Assembly: GCF_024363565.1 (NCBI RefSeq)
Contig: NZ_JAJEKE010000003.1
Span: 1 to 64,000, forward strand
Length of the DNA: 64,000 nt
Source: Lutispora saccharofermentans
GTDB lineage: Bacteria; Bacillota; Clostridia; Lutisporales; Lutisporaceae
Direction of reading: 5' to 3'
Positions 24,419-32,458 of the stretch are shown here, in pieces. Position 1 is the first letter of the stretch; each line of letters starts with the position of its first letter. Under the pieces are notes generated by a model. The model was not told the origin of the DNA, did no database searches, and was given only the letters and a program-made list of their open reading frames with translations. A program made the position numbers and the translations under genes.

Positions 24419-24625
24419 TATATATAACGTGAAAAAGATTTTACAGCATAACAGCTATATAAGTTGCGGTAAATATTTTACAAAACTGTCATTCTGAACG
24501 AAACAAAGTGGAGTGAAGAATCTGGCTAAGATTCTTCGCATACGCTCAGAATGACGGCATATGCCTTTTTAAAACTACAAATGCATTTACCGCAATTATA
24601 TAGAATATTTAATGCGTTATATATA
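24419..24625. repeat. Composite nested palindrome with a GTCATTCTGA-type repeat at its centre
   Basis: The outer arms TATATATAACG (24419-24429) and its complement (24615-24625) enclose CTATATAAGTTGCGGTAAAT (24455-24474) pairing with 24585-24603. In the centre GTCATTCTGA (24488-24497) pairs with TCAGAATGAC (24546-24555), and AGAATCT (24517-24523) pairs with 24529-24535. The inner unit matches a palindromic repeat common in unrelated bacterial genomes (GTCATTCTGAGCGAAGCGAAGAATCT type). It ends 13 bases before the M20 start codon and so becomes part of that gene's leader. Confidence 0.75.
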
Positions 24626-24638
24626 GAAAGGCAGGATT

Positions 24639-25823
24639 ATGACAAATTTATTTAAAAAAGCAGAATCTATAAAAGAGTACTGTACAAATATTCGCCATAT
24701 GATACATCAAAATCCGGAAGTATCATTCAAAGAGTTTGAAACGACGGAATTGATCAAAAAAGAACTTAAAGATATGGGTATAGATGTTTTACCCTTGGAT
24801 ATCGCTACCGGTGTTGTAGCGGAAATAAAAGGAACAAAAAAAGGACCGGAAGCCGTAACTGCTTTGCGTGCGGATATAGATGCTTTGCAGATGGAAGACT
24901 TAAGCGGCAAGCCCTATGCTTCAAAAAATCCCGGGGTTGCACATGCCTGCGGGCATGACGGGCATACTGCCATACTGCTGGGTGCGGCAAAGCTGCTCAA
25001 TGAGGTGAAAGATCAGTTCTCTGGAGTGGTGAAGCTGGTATTTCAACCTGCTGAAGAAGGATTATACGGTTCTCGGGTGATCATAGACTCAGGAGCCTTG
25101 AAAAATCCTGATGCTGATGCGATCATATGCTTACACGGATGGCCCTATTTTAAGGTCGGGGAGATCGGAGCCTGGCCGGGACCTTATATGGCTTCGGCAG
25201 ATAAATTCCTGATAAAGATCATAGGCCAAAGCGGACACGGAGCACGCCCTTATAAAGCAGTCAATCCTATAATGGCGGCAGCCAGTGCCATCAATGCTAT
25301 TCCTAATATTGTTTCCAATGAGATCGTTACTGCAAAGCAGGCGGTGGTGACGGTATGCACGATACATGCAGGGATGGCGTTTAATGTGATACCTGATTCG
25401 GTGGAATTCGGAGGTACTGTACGCTGTCTTGATCCTGAGGTCAGAGATGAACTTGAAGCTAAGATCAGGCGTGTAGCTGACGGGGCAGCGCAGATGTTTG
25501 GCTGTCGTGCCGAAATAGATTACCAAAGAGGAGTGCCGCCGCTGATGAATGATCCGGGATTAGCAGAGCAGGTCATCAAAGCAGGCGCAGATGCTTTGGG
25601 GAATGAAAGCATCCGTGAACTCGACGGACCTGTTATGGGCTCGGAAGATTTTTCTTATTATATTGATGCTGTTGGCAAGGGTGTATTCTATAGGCTCGGA
25701 ATCGGTACCGGAGAAGACATTGAGCCGATCGCTCTGCATAACAGTAAATTTGATTTTAATGATGACGCAATTCCCTATGGAGTTGCTACGATGGTTCAGC
25801 TTATCCTCAATAGGCACAGCTAG
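24639..25823 (+). CDS. M20 (M20D-type) amidohydrolase
   Basis: 394 residues, IAA-amino-acid hydrolase/hippurate hydrolase/N-acyl-amino-acid amidohydrolase type. Di-metal motifs: ALRADIDALQMED, AHACGHDGHTAILLGAAKLL and FQPAEEGLYGS (catalytic Glu pair), with HGWPYFKVGEIG and a dimerisation domain GQSGHGARPYKAVNP. A late GSEDFSYY segment is also typical. It removes acyl, aryl or amino-acid groups from amide-linked amino acids in the cytoplasm. Context: last enzyme of peptide-uptake unit A, convergent with an IclR regulator. GGCAGG precedes the start. Confidence 0.9.
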   Translation: MTNLFKKAESIKEYCTNIRHMIHQNPEVSFKEFETTELIKKELKDMGIDVLPLDIATGVVAEIKGTKKGPEAVTALRADIDALQMEDLSGKPYASKNPGVAHACGHDGHTAILLGAAKLLNEVKDQFSGVVKLVFQPAEEGLYGSRVIIDSGALKNPDADAIICLHGWPYFKVGEIGAWPGPYMASADKFLIKIIGQSGHGARPYKAVNPIMAAASAINAIPNIVSNEIVTAKQAVVTVCTIHAGMAFNVIPDSVEFGGTVRCLDPEVRDELEAKIRRVADGAAQMFGCRAEIDYQRGVPPLMNDPGLAEQVIKAGADALGNESIRELDGPVMGSEDFSYYIDAVGKGVFYRLGIGTGEDIEPIALHNSKFDFNDDAIPYGVATMVQLILNRHS

Positions 25824-25931
25824 ACCTAAGCCTATTTTTTCTTGTTGGGTCGTGGAAACGGGGATGAGCTCCATGCCCATCCTCTCGACTCCAAAGAAAT
25901 ACCCTAATACTAGAGACCAGAGACTAGAAGC

Positions 25932-26717
25932 CTATTCTTCCATATATCCTAAGCTGACGGACAGCTCTTTTGCGATATCCATGACATTTTTTATTATGAC
26001 GGGAATTTGCTTTTCTTTAAGCCTGTAAGAGGGTCCTGAAATGCTGATGGAAGCAATAGCCTCACCATAGCAGTCAAAAACAGGGGCTGCTATGCAGGTT
26101 ACACCTTCCTCCCTTTCTTCATTGTCCAGGGCATAGCCCTGTTCTTTTATGACCTCAAGCTCTTTCATCAAATCTTCTGCAGAAGCCAAGGTATTCTGTG
26201 TATATCTTTGAAAATCGGTTTTGCTCAAAATCAAATCCTGTATCCTCTTAGGCTGATAAGCCAGAAGGATCTTTCCTCCTCCTGTACAATACAGAGGAAC
26301 CTTGGCACCTAACTGAGTGAACATTTTGAGAAGCTTGGTGCTTTCGGATTGAGCTATATAAACTATTTCGCTGCCGTCCAAGATCACCAGATTGCTGGTT
26401 TCGCCCACTACTTCCCTGAGCTTATCCAAGTACGGCTGGGAGAGGTTTGCCAGCACATTTTGCCTTTTCGCCATGCCGCTTATCCGAAATAACGCAAAGC
26501 CTATCCTATATTTTTTTGTTTTTTTATCCTGCTCGATAATATTGCATTGCTTCAAGGTATTGAGAAGGTGATAGGTTGCGCTTACGCCATAATTGAGCCT
26601 GCTGCTTATTTCGGTAACACCGAGTCCGTCTTCGGACTTCGCCAGTTCTTCCATAACTTCGACAGCTTTTATGACAGAACCTATGGTCTTTGTATCCTTT
26701 TTTATAGAAGCATCCAT
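25932..26717 (-). CDS. IclR family transcriptional regulator
   Basis: About 262 residues. The N-terminal winged helix (GSVIKAVEVMEELAKSEDGLGVTEISSRL, then SATYHLLNTLKQCNII) is followed by the IclR effector domain (GMAKRQNVLANLSQPYLDKL, GGKILLAYQP, EEREEGVTCIAAPVFDCYGE). IclR proteins sense small carboxylates and usually control adjacent catabolic genes, so the convergent M20/peptide operon or the divergent S9 peptidase region is the likely target. ATG 26717 follows GGAG on the minus strand with 9-base spacing. Confidence 0.9.
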   Translation of the reverse strand: MDASIKKDTKTIGSVIKAVEVMEELAKSEDGLGVTEISSRLNYGVSATYHLLNTLKQCNIIEQDKKTKKYRIGFALFRISGMAKRQNVLANLSQPYLDKLREVVGETSNLVILDGSEIVYIAQSESTKLLKMFTQLGAKVPLYCTGGGKILLAYQPKRIQDLILSKTDFQRYTQNTLASAEDLMKELEVIKEQGYALDNEEREEGVTCIAAPVFDCYGEAIASISISGPSYRLKEKQIPVIIKNVMDIAKELSVSLGYMEE

Positions 26718-26836
26718 GATGATCAACTCCAGTCGGATAGTTTTACTTATATCAAATCATATTATACCGCAAATGGCATAATAAAGCATATCGATTTTCA
26801 TATTTAAATTATTCAGACATTTTTATCAATATTTTC

Positions 26837-26971
26837 TTATTGATTTATAGACGATACATTTTCTGAGTCAATGGTTAGCAATTCAGCAACAATGCTTAAG
26901 GTAATCATTTCACCATCGCTAATATCAGAAGTATCGATATTGCAACGCTCTTCAATATGTGGTGGAGTCAT
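26837..26971 (-). pseudogene. Possible 3' remnant of an unknown gene
   Basis: A 44-codon minus-strand frame with coding-like composition: it begins MTPPHIEERCNIDTSD, continues ISDGEMITLSIVAELL and ends before a TAA at 26837-26839. No ribosome site precedes it, and the frame abuts the 87-bp promoter repeat at 26986, as if a larger gene had been cut there by recombination. I do not recognise the family. Confidence 0.25.
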
Positions 26972-26985
26972 TCTGCAGATAGTTA

Positions 26986-27072
26986 TAAAAATAAATAATA
27001 TTCTATACAATTTCTGCTTGACGCAAAGTTCAAAAAGATATATATTTAATACAAATGGTCGACCGGTCGTCC
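26986..27072 (+). promoter_or_regulatory. Promoter/operator repeat copy 1 (before the S9 peptidase gene)
   Basis: An 87-bp block nearly identical (three mismatches) to 29200-29286. It contains -35 TTGACG (27018-27023), a 17-base spacer and -10 TATATT (27041-27046). The near-palindromic operator GTCGACCGGTCGTC (27058-27071) starts about where transcription would begin. Binding there would block initiation. The same operator precedes the GntR gene (40772-40785). The remaining intergenic DNA to 27170 shows no other feature except the GGAGGG ribosome site. Confidence 0.75.
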
Positions 27073-27170
27073 GAGTTGGTATGCATCACCTTTCCTTATG
27101 CTAAATATAGAATACATACATTACAGTTAACATGAAATAGTCAGATTATATTTACTCTGGAGGGATTTTT

Positions 27171-29171
27171 ATGGAGAATATTAGAATCGATGATTTTAAA
27201 GACTACAGCTTCTTATCAGATATAGAACATTCACCTGATGGATGTCATGCCTGTTTTGCAGTTCACAAAATGGATATGGATGAAAATAAATATCTGTCAA
27301 ATCTATGGGTTTACAGTTCTAAGGATGGAAGAGTATTTCAGCTCACATCCTTGGATAGTGAAAGAAGCTTCATTTGGATGGATGATGAAACAATTCTTTT
27401 CCCGGATATAAGAAATGAAAAGGATAAAGAAAAAGTTGAAAAAGGGGAAGATTTTACCCAGTACTACCAGATAGGAATAAATGGAGGAGAAGCTCTGAAA
27501 TCCTTCAGGATACCAAGGAAAGCTTCATCTATTAAGATGATAGATGAAAATACATATCTGTTTGCATCACCTTATAATGCTTTTGAAAACGAATCGTATA
27601 TTCTTGATGATAATGAAAGGGACAAGGAGTTAAAAAGAAGAAAAGAAGAAAAGGACTATGAAGTTCTTGAGGAGATACCCTTCTGGTCAAATGGAAGAGG
27701 ATTTATAAGCAAAAAAAGGAGCAGATTATATCTATACTGCAGGGATACTAAAAGCATAGCACCAATAACTGATGAAAATATAAGTGTTCTGGATTTCAAC
27801 CTAAATGAGAAAAAAGATAAAATAGTTTTTATTGCCAATGGCTTTGAAGGGATAATGCCTCGTACAAATGATATATACCTCTATGATATAAAAAGCAAGG
27901 ATATGAAAAAGCTTACAGAATCGGGTAAGCTTGAATATGAATTTGCCGGTTTTATTTCGGAGAGTAAGCTTATATTATTAGGAAGCGACCTGAAAAGGTA
28001 TGGAGTTATTGAAAATAAGAAGTTTTATATAGTCGATTTAAATGAATGTAAGATAAAATGCATCACTCCTGAGCTTGATAAAAGTATTTGGAATTCTGTG
28101 GGTTCTGATTGCAGATATGGAAGCTCCGCGAGCATGAAGGTTATAGATGGGCATCTTTATTTCATCACTACAGAAGTGGACAGTTCTTATCTTAACAGCA
28201 TAGATGAAAATGGAGTTATTAAAAGAATTATCGGAAAGAAAGGTTCTGTTGATGCATACAGCATAAATAATAGTGAATCTCTCTTTATCGGAATGAGAGA
28301 TTTGGGACTTCAAGAGCTTTACAAGCTTGAAGGGGAAAATGAAGTCAGGATAACCGGTTTTAATGCTTGGGTTCATGATAAAAGAAGCATTGCGCCCTTA
28401 GAAAAAATAAGTGTTGAAACAGCCCCGGGTGTTGTTATTCATGGATGGGTAATCAAGCCCGTTGATTTCGTCGAGGGTAAAAAGTACCCTGCAATACTGG
28501 ACATACATGGAGGGCCAAAGACTGTCTATGGAGAAGTTTTCTTCCATGAGATGCAGTACTGGGCAAACCATGGATATGCTGTATTTATCTGTAATCCAAG
28601 GGGAAGTGACGGAAGAGGAAATGATTTTGCAGATTTAAGATGCAAATATGGGACAATAGATTATGAGGATATAATGAAGTTTACAGATGCGGTTCTGGAG
28701 AAGTACTCATTTATTGATAGCGAAAGGATAGGCGTTACCGGAGGTTCATATGGCGGATTTATGACGAATTGGATAATTGGCCATACCGACAGATTCAAGG
28801 CGGCAGCTTCCCAAAGGAGCATATCCAACTGGATATCAAAGTTTTGTACAACAGATATAGGCTATTTCTTTGTAGATGACCAGCAGGGAGCAACACCTTG
28901 GAACAATGAAGAGAAGCTATGGTGGCATTCACCATTGAGGTATGCTGATAAGGTAAAAACTCCTACCCTTTTTATTCACTCAGATGAGGACTACAGATGC
29001 TGGCTGGCGGAGGGAATTCAGATGTTTACAGCCCTGAAGTATCACGGTGTTGCTGCAAGGCTTTGCATGTTCAGGGGTGAAAACCATGAATTGAGCAGAA
29101 GCGGTAAGCCAAAGCATAGGCTGAGAAGGTTAAAGGAGATGACCGACTGGTTCGACAAGTATTTAAAATAG
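27171..29171 (+). CDS. S9-family prolyl-oligopeptidase-like serine peptidase
   Basis: 666 residues. The N-terminal two thirds is a beta-propeller gate (repeats such as LSNLWVYSSKDGRVFQLTSL and NDIYLYDIKSKDMKKLTESG). The C-terminal alpha/beta hydrolase carries the nucleophile motif GGSYGGFMTNW, Asp in HSDEDYRC and His in ENHELSRSG. This is the acylaminoacyl-peptidase/S9C arrangement, which degrades short or N-acylated peptides in the cytoplasm. There is no signal peptide. It is driven by the GntR-type promoter repeat 99 bases upstream. GGAGGG 7 bases before ATG fixes the start. Confidence 0.9.
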   Translation: MENIRIDDFKDYSFLSDIEHSPDGCHACFAVHKMDMDENKYLSNLWVYSSKDGRVFQLTSLDSERSFIWMDDETILFPDIRNEKDKEKVEKGEDFTQYYQIGINGGEALKSFRIPRKASSIKMIDENTYLFASPYNAFENESYILDDNERDKELKRRKEEKDYEVLEEIPFWSNGRGFISKKRSRLYLYCRDTKSIAPITDENISVLDFNLNEKKDKIVFIANGFEGIMPRTNDIYLYDIKSKDMKKLTESGKLEYEFAGFISESKLILLGSDLKRYGVIENKKFYIVDLNECKIKCITPELDKSIWNSVGSDCRYGSSASMKVIDGHLYFITTEVDSSYLNSIDENGVIKRIIGKKGSVDAYSINNSESLFIGMRDLGLQELYKLEGENEVRITGFNAWVHDKRSIAPLEKISVETAPGVVIHGWVIKPVDFVEGKKYPAILDIHGGPKTVYGEVFFHEMQYWANHGYAVFICNPRGSDGRGNDFADLRCKYGTIDYEDIMKFTDAVLEKYSFIDSERIGVTGGSYGGFMTNWIIGHTDRFKAAASQRSISNWISKFCTTDIGYFFVDDQQGATPWNNEEKLWWHSPLRYADKVKTPTLFIHSDEDYRCWLAEGIQMFTALKYHGVAARLCMFRGENHELSRSGKPKHRLRRLKEMTDWFDKYLK

Positions 29172-29199
29172 ATAAATTTTAAATACTCATAAATTTTTG

Positions 29200-29286
29200 T
29201 AAAAATAAATAATATTCTATATAATTTCTGCTTGACGCAAAGTTCAAAAAGATATATATTTATTACAATTGGTCGACCGGTCGTCC
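29200..29286 (+). promoter_or_regulatory. Promoter/operator repeat copy 2 (before the M20 peptidase gene)
   Basis: Direct repeat of 26986-27072 with the same -35 TTGACG (29232-29237), 17-base spacer, -10 TATATT (29255-29260) and operator GTCGACCGGTCGTC (29272-29285). It drives the M20-M29 genes and possibly the following transporter. Identity extends across core promoter and operator and stops right after the operator. Confidence 0.78.
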
Positions 29287-29343
29287 AATAGGATAAATTG
29301 AGAAGATACAGCATAAGAATTCCGAGATGCTTCCAGCATCAAT
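29287..29343 (+). pseudogene. Fossil of the 5' end of a FadR/GntR-type regulator gene
   Basis: Downstream of operator copy 2 the sequence is colinear with the start of the intact GntR gene. GAATTCC lies exactly 45 bases after the operator core in both places (29317 and 40817), and 23 of 26 bases match from there. In the matching frame the fossil reads EFRDASSIN against EFHDVSSIK in the intact protein. The start codon and ribosome site are gone and a TAA precedes the match. This suggests that the promoter was copied together with a regulator gene that later decayed. Confidence 0.6.
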
Positions 29344-29381
29344 CAAGTTTTTTCTGGTTTTGCATAATCATAAAGAAAGGA

Positions 29382-30842
29382 ATGAACATAATTATGCACT
29401 ATGTTATTTTGCTAGCAGTACTATTTGCAGGATTTATAATTTTTAGGACTATTACATTTAAGACACATACTACAAATAATAATCAAGACAATTATGTTAT
29501 AAAAACAAATTCTCAGGAATCAATAAAGCATTTAAGCGATGCCATCAAGATTAAAACTGTATCAAACATTAATTACGAAGAATTAGATTATAAGCCTTTT
29601 GAGGATTTTATAGAATTTTTAAAGAGTACATATACCAATATCCATAACTCTATGGAATTTAAGAGAATAAATAATTATGGCCTTGTTTATAAATGGAACG
29701 GAAAAGATAAGGATAAAAAACCGTTGCTGTTTTTAGGTCATTACGATGTAGTGCCTGTTGAGCAAGGAACGGAAGATGATTGGGAATATGGTCCTTTTTC
29801 CGGTGAGATAGCGGAAAACAAAATATGGGGCAGAGGTTCTTTAGATATAAAGAGTCAGATAATAGCCTTAATGGAGACGGCGGAAAAGCTGATAGAAGAA
29901 GGATATGTACCGGAAAGAGATATATATTTTGCATTTGGCAATGATGAAGAGGTCGGCGGGAAAACTGGAGCCTTAAAAATATCAGAATACTTTGAAATAA
30001 ACAAAATATTTTTTGAGGCTGTTTATGACGAATGCGGATTTGTAGCTATAGGTGCAATTAAGGGTGTTGATTGCCAAATAGCACAGATAGGTATTGCAGA
30101 GAAAGGATATTGCAATATTAAAATTAAATCCGCATCTAGCGGCGGACATGCGGCTATGCCTCCACAAAACACTGCGTTAGGTGTTATTGCTAAAGCTATA
30201 TGCAAAATTGAAAAGAATCCTATGCCCGCTTATTTATGTTCGCCGGTAGCGAATATGATAAAAAATATAGGCGGAGAAAAGGGTTTTATATTCAAAATGC
30301 TTGTTGCAAATATGTGGCTTTTTAAACCATTGATAATTAAGATACTGGCTAACTCACCAAATGATAATGCAATGATTAGAACTACTATTGCAAACACAAT
30401 GTGTAAGGCAAGCGATGCTCCTAATGTTTTGCCGCAGAGCGCTGAGGCAGTCATGAATGCAAGGCTTTTGCCAGGCGATAATAGTCAAAAGCTTATTGAT
30501 CATATTAAAAATCTGGTAAAGGATTATGATATTGAGGTTGAACCCTTGAGCATTAGAGAACCTTCTGAAATATCTCCAATAGATACAAAAGGGTATAAAA
30601 AGCTGGAGAATACGATAAAAGAAATATTTCCCAATATCATAATAACTCCTTATCTGGTGGTAGGAGGAAGCGATTCAAGAAAATACTATAATGTATGCAA
30701 AAATATTTACAGGTTTACTCCTTTTATAGTCAATGATGAAGAAATGAAGGCTTTTCATAATACGAATGAAAGAATAACTATAGAGAATTTCAACAGAATG
30801 ATTGACTTTTATAAGAAATTTATTGTTGATTTTGACAAGTAG
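29382..30842 (+). CDS. Membrane-anchored M20-family peptidase (PM20D1/carboxypeptidase S-like)
   Basis: About 486 residues. An N-terminal hydrophobic anchor (HYVILLAVLFAGFIIFRTI) precedes the M20 catalytic domain: LFLGHYDVVPVE (metal His and catalytic Asp), WGRGSLDIKSQ (bridging Asp), FGNDEEVGGKTGA (catalytic Glu pair) and a closing HNTNERI (metal His). The dimerisation domain contains SASSGGHAAMPP. The family hydrolyses or condenses N-acyl amino acids and dipeptides. The start is uncertain: ATG 29382 lies very close to AAGAAAGGA and ATG 29394 rather far from it. It is under operator copy 2. Confidence 0.85.
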   Translation: MNIIMHYVILLAVLFAGFIIFRTITFKTHTTNNNQDNYVIKTNSQESIKHLSDAIKIKTVSNINYEELDYKPFEDFIEFLKSTYTNIHNSMEFKRINNYGLVYKWNGKDKDKKPLLFLGHYDVVPVEQGTEDDWEYGPFSGEIAENKIWGRGSLDIKSQIIALMETAEKLIEEGYVPERDIYFAFGNDEEVGGKTGALKISEYFEINKIFFEAVYDECGFVAIGAIKGVDCQIAQIGIAEKGYCNIKIKSASSGGHAAMPPQNTALGVIAKAICKIEKNPMPAYLCSPVANMIKNIGGEKGFIFKMLVANMWLFKPLIIKILANSPNDNAMIRTTIANTMCKASDAPNVLPQSAEAVMNARLLPGDNSQKLIDHIKNLVKDYDIEVEPLSIREPSEISPIDTKGYKKLENTIKEIFPNIIITPYLVVGGSDSRKYYNVCKNIYRFTPFIVNDEEMKAFHNTNERITIENFNRMIDFYKKFIVDFDK

Positions 30843-30879
30843 ACTAATAAATACATAGCTGCAGAAGGGAACATAGCAA

Positions 30880-32115
30880 ATGAACATTAATAGAAAATTA
30901 AAAGAGCTTGCGAAGGTCATAGTTAAAAAAGGCGTTGTACTTGCTGAAGGTGAAATACTTGTGATCCAGGCATCGGTAGAAGCAGCATATTTTTCTCGTA
31001 TAGTAGCAGAGACGGCTTTTGAGGAAGGTGCAAGTGAAGTTTATACAGAGTGGTTCGATGATGAAATGGACAAGCTCAGATATAAAAATGAAAGCATTGA
31101 GTCATTAACAAAAACTTATCCGTGGTCAGGTAGAACTCTTCTGGAATATGCTAAGAAAGGCTGCTGCTTCGTAAAAATAAACACTCCTGATCCGGATGTA
31201 TTTTCTGAGATTTCGGCAAGCATCATTAGTGAAAATTTTAAAGCCAAGCGGAAAATTGATGAAGAAACAAATTCTATGAAAATGAACGGCACTTGTAAAT
31301 GGACTTCCTTGGCCATACCATCTAAAAAATGGGCTGAAAAGGTGTCCCCGGAATTAGATGAGAATGAAGCCTTTGAAAAATTGTGGGACATGTTTTTTGA
31401 CATTTGCCGGATTGATGAAACAAATTCAGTAGAAAATTGGGATATCCATACACAAAACCTTACCGGCAAAGCTAACTATCTTACAGCCAAAAAGCTGATC
31501 AAATTGTATTTTAAGAATGATATAGGAACCGATTTAGTGGTTGAGCTTGCTAAAAATCACTTATGGGTGGGAGGAACTTTGCCGAGCAAATCCGGTATAT
31601 CATTTGTACCTAACATTCCTACTGAAGAAGTCGCAACAGCACCATATAAAACCGGGGCTGATGGAGTTTTAGTGAGTACTAAACCATTGTGCCATAACGG
31701 ACAATTAATAGATAAATTCAAATTAGTATTTAAAAATGGTAAAGTTGTTGATTTTGAAGCTGAAGTGGGATATGAGCATCTTAAGCATATCATAGAGACT
31801 GATGAGAATTCATGCTATTTGGGAGAAGTTGCGCTAGTTCCATTTGATTCACCCATATCCAATAAAAATATATTGTTTTACAATACGCTTTTTGACGAAA
31901 ATGCAAGCTGCCATTTTGCTTTGGGAAGAGGGTATCCGGTTGTTATAAAAAATAATAGTATAATGACCGATGAAGAAATAGCAGAAACCGGATTAAACAT
32001 CAGCTCTCTGATACATGTAGATTTCATGGTCGGCTCTAAAGATTTGGATGTTATTGGATACGATGAGAATAACAATGCAATACAGATATTTAAAAATGGT
32101 AATTGGGCGTTTTAG
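30880..32115 (+). CDS. M29-family aminopeptidase (AmpS/aminopeptidase T type)
   Basis: 411 residues. M29 hallmarks include FVPNIPTEEVATAPYKTGADG, LGEVALVPFDSPISN, LFDENASCHFALGRGYP and LIHVDFMVGSKDLDV, covering the Glu/His/Asp residues of the two-metal site. It releases N-terminal residues from short peptides in the cytoplasm. It follows the M20 gene by 37 bases and shares its promoter. AGAAGGGA provides the ribosome site. Confidence 0.92.
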   Translation: MNINRKLKELAKVIVKKGVVLAEGEILVIQASVEAAYFSRIVAETAFEEGASEVYTEWFDDEMDKLRYKNESIESLTKTYPWSGRTLLEYAKKGCCFVKINTPDPDVFSEISASIISENFKAKRKIDEETNSMKMNGTCKWTSLAIPSKKWAEKVSPELDENEAFEKLWDMFFDICRIDETNSVENWDIHTQNLTGKANYLTAKKLIKLYFKNDIGTDLVVELAKNHLWVGGTLPSKSGISFVPNIPTEEVATAPYKTGADGVLVSTKPLCHNGQLIDKFKLVFKNGKVVDFEAEVGYEHLKHIIETDENSCYLGEVALVPFDSPISNKNILFYNTLFDENASCHFALGRGYPVVIKNNSIMTDEEIAETGLNISSLIHVDFMVGSKDLDVIGYDENNNAIQIFKNGNWAF

Positions 32116-32458
32116 TACACATTTAATAATTTTGCATGGCGATTTTTTATAATGCATAGGAAAGCATAGATCTCCTCAATATGAACCTTCCCTTATATGA
32201 CTTTCTTATAAGGAATAGCTTGCAAATATAATATTGCTTAATAAGATATATATTACAAAATTATTAGCAAATAAACTGAATAATAGTGTACATATTCATA
32301 ATTATTTATTAGTGTTCTATCTGGGTAAGCAGTAAATTATTTTGATATATACATTATATTCTCTTCATGTTACATAGTAATTTTTAAAATGCAGGTTTGT
32401 CTTATTAAGTGATTTATATGTATAAATATATTAAAAAACGAAAGAGAGGTAAATCAAG
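32116..32458. other. 343-bp AT-rich intergenic region before transporter B
   Basis: No ORF. A weak hairpin CCTTATA-TGACTTTC-TTATAAGG lies near 32200-32222 without a T-run. Many TATA-like stretches occur but I see no convincing -35/-10 pair and no copy of the GACCGGTC operator. A promoter for the transporter probably lies here but cannot be placed. Confidence 0.4.
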
